This document shows positions 42,858-50,987 of a stretch of 64,000 nt of DNA, in pieces. Source of the DNA: Dethiosulfatarculus sandiegensis (GTDB lineage Bacteria; Desulfobacterota; Desulfarculia; Desulfarculales; Desulfarculaceae); the NCBI RefSeq assembly GCF_000931935.2, contig NZ_AZAC01000034.1:124001-188000 (forward strand), read 5' to 3'. Position 1 is the first letter of the stretch. Every line of letters starts with the position of its first letter. A program made the position numbers and the translations under genes. The notes beneath the pieces were generated by a model. It was not told the DNA's origin. It worked only from the letters and a program-made list of their open reading frames with translations, and ran no database searches.

Positions 42858-43577
42858 ATGACTCAAACCAAAGGAACCCTTTACGGTCTGGGCATGGGCC
42901 CGGGCGATCCCAAACTGGTCACCGTGCGCGCTGTGGAGATATTGAAGCAGGTGGATACGGTTTTTGCGGCCAGTTCTCCGAAAAACGGCTACAGCCTGGC
43001 CTTGAATACGGCTTTGCCTTATCTGCCCGAAGAAACCAAGGTTGTAAGGCTCAAGTTCCCCATGACCAAGGACAAAGAGGTGCTTGAAAAGGCCTGGCAG
43101 GAAAACGCCCTTGCGGTGCTTGAGGTCCTGCAAAAGGGCAAAGACGCCGCCTTTATCACCATAGGAGACTGCCTTACCTACAGCACCTACGGCTATCTTA
43201 TCAAGACCATAGAAAAGAACGATCCCGGGATCACTTTTGAATCCGTGCCGGGCATAACCGCCTATGCGGCTGCCGCCTCCAGGCTGAATCTGCCCCTGGT
43301 GGAGCATAAGGAGTCGCTTTTGGTCGTTTCAGGGGTCAGCGATCCCAAGGAGATTCCAGAGCTGGCAGAATGTGGAGACAACCTGGTGATCATGAAGGCC
43401 TACAGGTCTTTTGAAGGGATCATGGACGCCTTGGAGAGCCTGCCTGAAAAACGCGACATAAGCCTGGTGAGTAATTGCTGTCTGGAAGATGAACGGCTGG
43501 TGCCCGACGCCCGCGAGGTAAGAGGGGAAAAAATGCCCTATCTCTCTCTTTTGATAGCAAAAAAGCCGGAAGAATAA
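42858..43577 (+). CDS. cbiL: Cobalt-precorrin-2 C20-methyltransferase
   Basis: A 239-residue class III SAM-dependent methyltransferase: GLGMGPGDPKLVTVRAVEIL, AAFITIGDCLTYSTYGYL, SVPGITAYAAAASRLNLPL and VIMKAYR. It adds the second macrocycle methyl group. Substrate choice (cobalt-precorrin-2) follows from the CbiK-type pathway in the same operon. It follows cbiC by four bases. Confidence 0.94.
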   Translation: MTQTKGTLYGLGMGPGDPKLVTVRAVEILKQVDTVFAASSPKNGYSLALNTALPYLPEETKVVRLKFPMTKDKEVLEKAWQENALAVLEVLQKGKDAAFITIGDCLTYSTYGYLIKTIEKNDPGITFESVPGITAYAAAASRLNLPLVEHKESLLVVSGVSDPKEIPELAECGDNLVIMKAYRSFEGIMDALESLPEKRDISLVSNCCLEDERLVPDAREVRGEKMPYLSLLIAKKPEE

Positions 43578-43586
43578 GGACTTGAA

Positions 43587-44702
43587 TTGGCAAGAAAAGG
43601 CTTGAAAACCGGTTTTTCCACTGGAGCGGCGGCAGCGGCCGGAGCCAAAGCCGCCCTGCTTAGCCTAATTCAGGGAAAGCCCCCGGAGAAAGTTCGCCTG
43701 GATCTGCCCGAGGGCAACCAGCTGTGGGTGACTGTCAAGGGGGTTCTGGTTCTGGACAGCCAAAAGGCCTTGGCTACGGTGGTTAAACAGGCCGGAGATG
43801 ATCCCGATGTAACCAACCATGCCGAGATTTTGACCCAGGTGGAGATCAGGCCGGGGGCTGAACCGGGCGCGCAGGTCGAGATAACCGGCGGCCCCGGAGT
43901 GGGGCGGGTCACCCTTCCCGGTCTGGCTCTTCCCGTGGGAGAGCCTGCCATAAATCCCGGCCCCAGGGCCATTATAGCCAAGGCCGTCACCCAGGCATGG
44001 TCAGAGGGGCCGGATCGGAACCTGCCCGTGAAAATTAAGGTTTTGATCTCGGTTCCCAAGGGCGGGGACCTTGCCAGATACACCCTTAACCCCAGGCTTG
44101 GCATTAAGGGAGGCATCTCTATTTTAGGAACCACCGGTCTGGTCAGGCCCTTCAGCCATGAGGCCTATACCGCAACCATAGAAAGCGCCTGCCAGGTGGC
44201 CAGGGCTCAGGGGGTGGATGAAGTGGTTTTGACCACTGGGGGAAAAAGCGAAAAGCTGGCCATGAACCTGAAGCCGGATCTGCCCGCCCTGGCCTTTGTG
44301 CAGATCGCCGATTTTTTCGGCTTTGCCCTTAAAACAGCGGCCGCTTCGGGTTTCAGCCGGGTTGGCATGGTCTGTTTTTTCGGCAAGGCCGTCAAACAGG
44401 CCCAGGGCCTGGAATACACCCATGCCCATAAAGCGCCGATGGATCTTGCCTGGTTGAGCCGGCGTTTTGCAGAAAAAGGGGTTTCCCAGGATTTGGTCAA
44501 TCAGGTCAGCCGGGCCAACACAGCCCGGCATGGGCTTGACATCCTGCGGGCTGAAAAGCGGCTCGATCTGGTGGAGCTGGTGGGGGAGATGGCCTTGATT
44601 CAGGCCAGGGGCTTTTTGGGATCAGGCCCTGATCTTTGGTACCGGATCATAGATTTTGACCAAAGCCTTCTTTACGAGGGGAAAGATATATCCAGCTCAT
44701 GA
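43587..44702 (+). CDS. cbiD: Cobalt-precorrin-5B C1-methyltransferase
   Basis: A 371-residue enzyme methylating C-1 in the anaerobic pathway. Signature stretches are KTGFSTGAAAAAGAKAAL, DDPDVTNHAEI, GGPGVGRVTLPGLALPVGEPAINPGPRAII and ISILGTTGLVRPFSHEAY. The start is TTG at 43587; the stop overlaps cbiET by 4 bases. CbiD, rather than CobF, confirms the oxygen-independent route. Confidence 0.95.
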   Translation: MARKGLKTGFSTGAAAAAGAKAALLSLIQGKPPEKVRLDLPEGNQLWVTVKGVLVLDSQKALATVVKQAGDDPDVTNHAEILTQVEIRPGAEPGAQVEITGGPGVGRVTLPGLALPVGEPAINPGPRAIIAKAVTQAWSEGPDRNLPVKIKVLISVPKGGDLARYTLNPRLGIKGGISILGTTGLVRPFSHEAYTATIESACQVARAQGVDEVVLTTGGKSEKLAMNLKPDLPALAFVQIADFFGFALKTAAASGFSRVGMVCFFGKAVKQAQGLEYTHAHKAPMDLAWLSRRFAEKGVSQDLVNQVSRANTARHGLDILRAEKRLDLVELVGEMALIQARGFLGSGPDLWYRIIDFDQSLLYEGKDISSS

Positions 44703-45913
44703 ACACTATATATGTAGTAGGAATGGGCATGAGCCCTCATGACCTCCTGCCCGAAGGCCTGGCTGTCTTGCGTGAGGCCGACACCCTGGCCGGGGGCAGG
44801 CGTCACCTTGAAGAGTGCTCCTGGCATAAGGGCGGAAAACTGGTTTTAAAAGGCAGTGTGGATAAATGGCTCGACGAGGTAGGCGCATGGGCCGAAAAGG
44901 GGACTGTGGCTGTACTGGCCTCGGGCGATCCCGGCTTTTACGGCATCTTGAGGCGTCTGACAGGTAGGTTCGGTTCTGTAAATTTAAAGGTGATGCCCGG
45001 AGTGACCACGGTTCAGGCGGCCTTTGCCAGGCTTAGGCTCTCCTGGGACCAGGCGGGAATAGTAAGCCTGCACGGCAGGCCCCTGGACTGTCTCTGGCAG
45101 TTCTTATCCAGCCATGATCAGGTGGCAATATTCACGGACAGGGAAAACACCCCGAACAGAATCGCCGAGGCGCTTTTGCAAAAAGGGCTTGCGAATTGGG
45201 GCATCACTGTTCTGGAAGACCTGGGGCGTGAATCTGAAAAGGTTCGCAAACTGGATCTGGAGCAGGCCTCTTTACTTGAGTTTTCTCCTCTCAATCTGGT
45301 GATCCTCAGCAGATTAAAACCTGGCCGTCCCCTATCCCTGGGCCTGGATGAGGCCTTTTTCGAGCATGCAAAGGGCATGATCACCAAAAAAGAGGTTCGC
45401 GCCGTGGCCCTGGCCAAGCTCTCTCTCAAACCCGGTCAAATCCTTTGGGATCTCGGCGCGGGTTCTGGATCAGTGGGAATCGAGGCCAGCCTTTTGCTGC
45501 CCGGAGGACGGGTGGAGGCGGTTGAGAAAAATTCCGCCAGGGTGGACCAGATAAAGGCCAACCAGGCCCGTTTTGAGGTTGGGTGCCTTACTGTGCATGA
45601 AGGTGAAATAATGGAAATAATACCCGGCCTGCCCCGGCCGGACCGGGTTTTCGTGGGCGGCGCGGGCAAGGACTTGGCCGGGATTATTGCCCAGGTTTCA
45701 TCCTACTTAAGGCCCGGCGGCCTGGTGGTGGCCTCTACGGTTCTTATGGACTCCATGATCCAAGCTAGAAAGGCCATGACTTCTTTGGGTTTTGAAGTGG
45801 ATCTCATCCAGGTTCAGGTGAGCCGGGGCGAGCCCCTGGCCCATGATTTGAGGTTGGTCCCCTTGAATCCGGTTTGGCTCATTACCGGTCAAAGTAAACC
45901 CTGCGGAGAATAA
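44699..45913 (+). CDS. cbiET: Fused CbiE-CbiT (precorrin-6Y/7 methyltransferase)
   Basis: A 404-residue fusion. The N-terminal CbiE half (about 1-200) has YVVGMGMSPHDLLPEG, LASGDPGFYGILRRL and VMPGVTTVQAAFARL. The C-terminal CbiT half (about 215-400) is a Rossmann SAM methyltransferase with LWDLGAGSGSVGIEASLLLPGGRVEAVEKN and a decarboxylase-methyltransferase role at C-15. Fused CbiET (CobL-like) is common. It overlaps cbiD by 4 bases. Confidence 0.94.
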   Translation: MNTIYVVGMGMSPHDLLPEGLAVLREADTLAGGRRHLEECSWHKGGKLVLKGSVDKWLDEVGAWAEKGTVAVLASGDPGFYGILRRLTGRFGSVNLKVMPGVTTVQAAFARLRLSWDQAGIVSLHGRPLDCLWQFLSSHDQVAIFTDRENTPNRIAEALLQKGLANWGITVLEDLGRESEKVRKLDLEQASLLEFSPLNLVILSRLKPGRPLSLGLDEAFFEHAKGMITKKEVRAVALAKLSLKPGQILWDLGAGSGSVGIEASLLLPGGRVEAVEKNSARVDQIKANQARFEVGCLTVHEGEIMEIIPGLPRPDRVFVGGAGKDLAGIIAQVSSYLRPGGLVVASTVLMDSMIQARKAMTSLGFEVDLIQVQVSRGEPLAHDLRLVPLNPVWLITGQSKPCGE

Positions 45914-45915
45914 AA

Positions 45916-46716
45916 ATGAAAGAAAAAGAAGAATATCCGGTGCTTTTTGTGGGGGCGGGCCCGGGCGACCCTGAGCTTGTAACCGTGGCCGGTAAAAAGG
46001 CCCTGGAAATGGCCGACCTGGTGATATACGCCGGCTCCCTGGTGAGCCTTGAGATGCTGAAATGGTGCCAACCCAAGGTGAGGTTGGTTGATTCCAGCGG
46101 TCTGGTGCTGGAGGAGGTTATGGAATACATGACCACCGCCTGGGCCAAGGGGGAAAGGGTGGTGCGGCTGCATACCGGGGACCCCAGCCTTTACGGCGCC
46201 ATAAGGGAACAGATAGGCCGCCTTATGGAAGAGGAAATCCCCTGGAAGGTGATTCCCGGGGTTACGGCGGCCTTTTCCGCGGCAGCCGGGCTGGGCCTGG
46301 AATACACCCTGCCCGAGGCCTGCCAGACCCTCATATTCACTCGGGCTTCGGGCCGCATTCCCGTGCCCGAAGCCGAAGATTTGGCCGCCCTGGCCGACCA
46401 CGGGGCCAGCCTGGCCATTTACCTTTCAGCCAGTTTAACCGAAAAGGTGTCGGTGGATTTGGCCGGGGCTTATGGCAAGGACGCCCCCCTGGCGTTGGTC
46501 TACCGTTCTTCCTGGCCTGATCAGAAAGTAGTCTGGTCCACGCCTGGCACCTTGAAAAGAGACATGGCAGGGCACGGCCTTAAGCGCCAGGTCCTTATCC
46601 TGGCCGGGCCGGGGGTGGAGGCTGTGGCCAAGGGACTTTCCGGAGAGCGTTCCAAACTCTATGACGGGGCCTTTGCCCATGGCTTTCGCCCGGCCAAAAC
46701 AGGCGGCGGTAGTTGA
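45916..46716 (+). CDS. cbiF: Cobalt-precorrin-4 C11-methyltransferase
   Basis: A 266-residue class III methyltransferase: LFVGAGPGDPELVTVAGKKAL, VIYAGSLVSLEML, RLHTGDPSLYGAIREQI, VIPGVTAAFSAAAGLGLEYTLPE and the TRASGRIPVPEAEDL block of CbiF/CobM. It follows cbiET by two bases and precedes cbiG. Confidence 0.95.
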   Translation: MKEKEEYPVLFVGAGPGDPELVTVAGKKALEMADLVIYAGSLVSLEMLKWCQPKVRLVDSSGLVLEEVMEYMTTAWAKGERVVRLHTGDPSLYGAIREQIGRLMEEEIPWKVIPGVTAAFSAAAGLGLEYTLPEACQTLIFTRASGRIPVPEAEDLAALADHGASLAIYLSASLTEKVSVDLAGAYGKDAPLALVYRSSWPDQKVVWSTPGTLKRDMAGHGLKRQVLILAGPGVEAVAKGLSGERSKLYDGAFAHGFRPAKTGGGS

Positions 46717-46719
46717 GCC

Positions 46720-47784
46720 ATGGCTGATTGGCAAGGCAGGGCAGCCATATACGCCCTTAACCAAAAAGGGGCTCAAAAAGCCAGGGAACTGGCCGGGAAA
46801 CTTAATGCCGCCAGGGTCTGTCTTCCCGAGCGTCTGGCGAGTTCAGAAGACGGCGAAGCGGGATTTCTGAACTTTTCTGCCTGCCTGGAAGAAAATTTCC
46901 AGGCCTATGATGGGCATATCTGCTTTTGCGCCAGCGGCATCGTGGTGAGGGCCCTGGTTGGACTCCTTGAGAAAAAGGATAAAGATCCGGCTGTGGTGGT
47001 CTGTGATCATAGGGGGGCCTTTGCCGTGAGCCTGGTCTCCGGCCATCTGGGAGGGGCCAACGACCTGGCCAGGGAGACCGCCCGGCTGCTTGGCGGTCAG
47101 GCTGTGATCACCACGGCCACGGACAGCGCCGGGCTGCCCAGCCTGGAGGTGGTGGCAAGGGAACAAGGCCTTTATGTCGAGAATCTTTCCGCCCTGGCCA
47201 AGGTGAGCACCTCTCTTTTGGAAGACAGGCAGGTAGGGCTCCATGATCCCTTTAATTGGTTGAAACCCGCGCTTAAAAAACATGCCCATCTTTTTAAAGA
47301 GGCGGATCTTGAGTCCCAGGATGAGCCAAGGGTGTGGGTGGATATCACAAGCCTTGATCCCATACCCCCCAATTGGCTGGTCATGCGGCCGCCTTGTCTT
47401 TTTGTGGGGGTGGGATGCAACAAAGGCACCGGCTCTCAGGAGATGCTGGAATTGCTTCGGGAGACCTTAAGCGAGCATGCACTTTCTCCTGATTGTATGG
47501 CCGGTCTGGCCAGCGTGGAACTCAAGCAATATGAGGTCGGGCTTTGGAGACTGGCCGGGGAGCTGGGCCTGGGGATCAGGTTTTTCACTATTGATGAATT
47601 AAACGCCGTGCAGACGCCCAACCCGTCTGTAATGGCTCAAAAACATGTGGGAGCAAAAAGCGTATGCGAAGCGGCCTCAATACTGGCCTCGGGCAGGGGA
47701 ACCCTCTTGGCGACCAAACGGAAGACCAAAAACGCAACCGTGGCCGTGGCCCTGAGGGAGAGCCCCCAGGCCTCCTCTATGTGA
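46720..47784 (+). CDS. cbiG: Cobalt-precorrin-5A hydrolase
   Basis: A 354-residue enzyme that opens the ring-A delta-lactone and releases acetaldehyde. The N-terminal half has YDGHICFCASGIVVRALVGLL, KDPAVVVCDHRGAFAVSLVSGHLGGANDLAR and AVITTATDSAGLPSLE. The C-terminal CbiG domain has LFVGVGCNKGTGSQEMLELL and the GARSVCEAAS-like end (VGAKSVCEAASILA). The last ~120 bases are also open in the frame of the next gene. Confidence 0.94.
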   Translation: MADWQGRAAIYALNQKGAQKARELAGKLNAARVCLPERLASSEDGEAGFLNFSACLEENFQAYDGHICFCASGIVVRALVGLLEKKDKDPAVVVCDHRGAFAVSLVSGHLGGANDLARETARLLGGQAVITTATDSAGLPSLEVVAREQGLYVENLSALAKVSTSLLEDRQVGLHDPFNWLKPALKKHAHLFKEADLESQDEPRVWVDITSLDPIPPNWLVMRPPCLFVGVGCNKGTGSQEMLELLRETLSEHALSPDCMAGLASVELKQYEVGLWRLAGELGLGIRFFTIDELNAVQTPNPSVMAQKHVGAKSVCEAASILASGRGTLLATKRKTKNATVAVALRESPQASSM

Positions 47785-48563
47785 TCGGCCTGGGGCCCGG
47801 CGAGCACGACCTGCTCACCGTGGAGGCCCAAAAGGCGTTGGCCGATTGTCAGGTGGTTCTGGGCTACAAGACCTATGTCAAGCTGGCCGGTGATCTGCTC
47901 AAAGGCAAGGAGATCATGGCCTCGGGCATGACCAAGGAGCTGGACCGGGCCGCCCTGGCCCTGGAGCAGGCCGCCAAGGGCCGCAAGGTGGGGTTGATTT
48001 CAAGCGGAGACCCCGGAATCTACGGCATGTCGCCTGTGGTGTTTGAGGCGGCCCGGGCCAAGGGATTCAACCTGGACGGCAGCGGCGGCTTTAAGGTGCG
48101 GATTATCTGCGGGGTTACGGCTTTGTCCGCAGCTGGGGCCTGTCTGGGTGCGCCCTTGTCCCATGATTTTGCCTGCATCAGCCTTTCAGACCGCATGACG
48201 CCCTGGGAGCTGATTGAAAAGCGTCTGGATCTGGCGGCCGAGGCTGATCTGGTGATCGTGCTTTACAACCCCAGAAGCAAGGGCAGGCCCTGGCAGTTTC
48301 AGAGGGCCTGCGCAATTGTGGCGCGCCACAGGGGAGAAGATGGCGTGGTGGGGATTGTGAATCGGGCCGCCAGAGAAGGCCAGAGCATAGAGTTGAGCAC
48401 TTTGTCAGGTGCTCCCGATTGTCAAGTTGATATGCAGACCCTGGTGATCATGGGAAACAGCCAAAGCTTTGTATACCAGGGTTCCATGGTTACGCCGAGG
48501 GGATATGTAAACAAATACGGCGAAGCCTGGGACAGGGAGAAAGCCCGTGGGGCAAAAGACTAA
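47664..48563 (+). CDS. cbiH: Precorrin-3B C17-methyltransferase (CobJ/CbiH)
   Basis: A class III methyltransferase contracting the ring at C-17. It shows YVIGLGPGEHDLLTVEAQKAL, VGLISSGDPGIYGMSPVVFEA, RIICGVTALSAAGACLGAPLSHDFACISLSDRMTPW and VLYNPRSKGRPW. The start is unclear. The ATG at 47664 overlaps cbiG by 121 bases and adds about 39 low-information residues. A GTG at 47781 overlaps the cbiG stop by 4 bases but leaves only M-I-G before the glycine loop, shorter than usual. Relative to cbiG the frame is -1. Confidence 0.85.
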   Translation: MRSGLNTGLGQGNPLGDQTEDQKRNRGRGPEGEPPGLLYVIGLGPGEHDLLTVEAQKALADCQVVLGYKTYVKLAGDLLKGKEIMASGMTKELDRAALALEQAAKGRKVGLISSGDPGIYGMSPVVFEAARAKGFNLDGSGGFKVRIICGVTALSAAGACLGAPLSHDFACISLSDRMTPWELIEKRLDLAAEADLVIVLYNPRSKGRPWQFQRACAIVARHRGEDGVVGIVNRAAREGQSIELSTLSGAPDCQVDMQTLVIMGNSQSFVYQGSMVTPRGYVNKYGEAWDREKARGAKD

Positions 48564-50067
48564 ATCCTATCGGCCGCTGATGGTGGTCGGCACCGGCTCC
48601 CATGTGGGAAAGAGCGTTTTATGCGCAGGGCTTTGCCGAATCTTCAGGCAGATGGGGGTGAAGGTGGCCCCTTTCAAGGCCCAGAACATGGCCCTTAACT
48701 CGGGCATCACCCCTGAAGGCGGTGAAATGGGCCGGGCTCAGATCACCCAGGCCGAAGCTGCCGGGGTGACGCCCCATGTGGATATGAATCCCATTTTATT
48801 GAAACCCACCAGTGACGTGGGCTCCCAGGTGGTGCTTTTGGGCCAGGTGCTGGGAAATTACAAGGGAGTGAACTACTACAAGCTCAAATCCGGCCTGGTG
48901 CCCAAGGTGATGGCCGCCTTTGAGCGCCTTAAAAACGCCTATGAACTGGTGGTGCTGGAGGGGGCCGGTTCCTGCGCAGAGGTGAACCTCAAGAAAAACG
49001 ACCTGGTGAATATGTCCATGGCGCTTAGAGCCCGGGCCAAGGTGCTCATAGTGGCGGATATCGACGCGGGCGGTGTCTTTGCCCAGGTCCTGGGGACCCT
49101 GGATCTGCTCCCGCCCGAGGAACGGGAACTGGTCGCCGGGATTGTGATCAACAAATTCCGGGGTGATCCGGCGCTTTTCCAGGAAGGCATCCGCTTTATA
49201 GAAGAAAAAGGCGGCAAGCCGGTCCTGGGCCTGGTCCCTCACTTTGACCACATTCAGCTGCCCCAGGAAGACGGGGTTGCCCTGGAGCGGGGCGAGCTTA
49301 CGAGCAAGGCCGGAAGCATCCGGGTGGGTGTGGTGCGTTTAAGCCACATCAGCAATTACACGGATGCGGATGTGCTGGCCTCGGAAGAGGCGGTGGAGCT
49401 GCACTGGGTGGATAGCCCCGCCCAATTGGCGGGCCTTGATCTTTTAATCCTGCCGGGCACTAAAAACACCCTGGCCGCCCTGGCCGGTCTGAAAAAGAGC
49501 GGCCTCTACCAGGCCATTCCCAAATTTCACGATCTGGGAGGCAGGATTCTGGGCCTTTGCGGGGGATATCAGCTTCTGGGTGAGGAAATCAGCGATCCCA
49601 TGGGTGTGGAAGGCCCTCCCAGCCGGGAAAAGGGCTTGGGGCTTTTGGATATATCCACCGAGATGAAAGGGGAGAAAACCACCACCAGGGCCAGGGCCCT
49701 GTGCCTTGATGATTTGCCTTTTTCCGTGGATGGCGTGATAAGCGGCTATGAAATCCACATGGGAAATACAGAGCCCTTGGGCCGCTCCAGGCCTGCCTTG
49801 AAAATTATTTCCCGTCTGGACCGGGATCTGGATTTGGAAGAGGGGCAGGTGAGCCAAAGCGGCCGGGTGGTCGGCACCTACCTGCACGGCCTTCTGGATA
49901 ACGATTCCCTTAGGGCGGCCTTGCTTTCCTGGGCCGCGGGCACTGATGAAGACTTTACAGCCGGTTTTGACTATGCGGGCTTCAAAGACAGGCAATACGA
50001 CCTGCTGGCCGAACATTTAAGACAACACCTCAAGCTGGAAGAGCTTGCAAGAGCCATTGAAATCTGA
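48547..50067 (+). CDS. cbiP: Cobyric acid synthase
   Basis: A 506-residue glutamine-dependent enzyme amidating side chains b, d, e and g of the adenosylated corrin. The N-terminal ATPase has VVGTGSHVGKSVLCAGLCRIF, APFKAQNMALNSGIT and VVLEGAGSCAEVNL. The C-terminal amidotransferase has LILPGTKNTLAAL, ILGLCGGYQLLGEEISDP with the nucleophilic Cys, and GYEIHMGNTE. The GTG at 48547 lies within the end of cbiH. Confidence 0.96.
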   Translation: MGQKTKSYRPLMVVGTGSHVGKSVLCAGLCRIFRQMGVKVAPFKAQNMALNSGITPEGGEMGRAQITQAEAAGVTPHVDMNPILLKPTSDVGSQVVLLGQVLGNYKGVNYYKLKSGLVPKVMAAFERLKNAYELVVLEGAGSCAEVNLKKNDLVNMSMALRARAKVLIVADIDAGGVFAQVLGTLDLLPPEERELVAGIVINKFRGDPALFQEGIRFIEEKGGKPVLGLVPHFDHIQLPQEDGVALERGELTSKAGSIRVGVVRLSHISNYTDADVLASEEAVELHWVDSPAQLAGLDLLILPGTKNTLAALAGLKKSGLYQAIPKFHDLGGRILGLCGGYQLLGEEISDPMGVEGPPSREKGLGLLDISTEMKGEKTTTRARALCLDDLPFSVDGVISGYEIHMGNTEPLGRSRPALKIISRLDRDLDLEEGQVSQSGRVVGTYLHGLLDNDSLRAALLSWAAGTDEDFTAGFDYAGFKDRQYDLLAEHLRQHLKLEELARAIEI

Positions 50068-50082
50068 AAAAAGGAGCTTTTA

Positions 50083-50976
50083 ATGGAATCCACAGCCTTG
50101 GTTCTGGCGGCTTTCGGGGCGGGTCAGCCCCAGGCCTTGAACGGCATATTAAGGGTCTGGGAAATGACTCAAAAGGAGTTTCCCAAGCAAAAGCATGCTT
50201 TGGCCTTTACCTCCAACATGCTCAGGAAAATCTGGCAGAAAAGGAAAAACGACCCTGAATGGCAAAAGGAGAACCCCTTGGTGCCGCCGGAGGTGATGGA
50301 GGTCAAGGGAACCCTGGCCACCATAGCCAACCTTCAGGACCAGGGCTATAAGAATATCCTGGTGCAGCCCCTGCATATCTATGCCGGTGAGGAATTCAGC
50401 GACCTCAAAAGTTATATCCAGGGGTTGAACTCCATCCAGACAGTTAAACCCAAATGGCAACCCTTTGAAAAATTGGTTCTGGGGCGTCCCGCCCTGGGTG
50501 AACCGGGCCCGGAACACCCTTATCAGGAAGACATTGAAAAGGCGGCCAAGGCCCTGGCCGAGGATGTGAAGACCGCCTCCGGGCAAAATGCAGCCCTGGT
50601 CTACATGGGGCACGGCAATGAGTATTTCTCTCCCGGGATCTACATGGAGATGCAAAACGCCCTGAACGAGTTGTATCCGGAGAACCAGATCTTCATCGGT
50701 ACGGTTGAGGGCTCCATGTCTCTGGATTATGTGGAAAAGAGACTGAAACATGCTGGTGTGCAAAAGGTTCTTTTAAAACCCCTGATGCTGGTTGCGGGCG
50801 ATCACGCTCACGAGGATATGAGCAGCTCCGAGCCTGATTCCTGGAAATCCATTCTGGAGTCCAGAGGCTATGAGGTGAGTTGCAGCTTAATCGGCCTCGG
50901 GGAAAACCCCGCCTGGGCGGCCATTTACATGGACCATATAAGGGATGCGGCTCTCAAGGCCGGCCTTGAACTTTAG
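50083..50976 (+). CDS. cbiK: Sirohydrochlorin cobaltochelatase CbiK
   Basis: A 297-residue class II chelatase inserting Co2+ into sirohydrochlorin without ATP. Likely metal ligands and active-site residues appear in PLHIYAGEEFSDL, YMGHGNEYFSPG and VAGDHAHEDMSSSEPDSWK. No signal peptide is present, so it is the cytoplasmic form; exported CbiK variants exist in Desulfovibrio. It follows cbiP by 15 bases behind aaaaaaggag. Confidence 0.95.
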   Translation: MESTALVLAAFGAGQPQALNGILRVWEMTQKEFPKQKHALAFTSNMLRKIWQKRKNDPEWQKENPLVPPEVMEVKGTLATIANLQDQGYKNILVQPLHIYAGEEFSDLKSYIQGLNSIQTVKPKWQPFEKLVLGRPALGEPGPEHPYQEDIEKAAKALAEDVKTASGQNAALVYMGHGNEYFSPGIYMEMQNALNELYPENQIFIGTVEGSMSLDYVEKRLKHAGVQKVLLKPLMLVAGDHAHEDMSSSEPDSWKSILESRGYEVSCSLIGLGENPAWAAIYMDHIRDAALKAGLEL

Positions 50977-50987
50977 GAGAGGCATGC

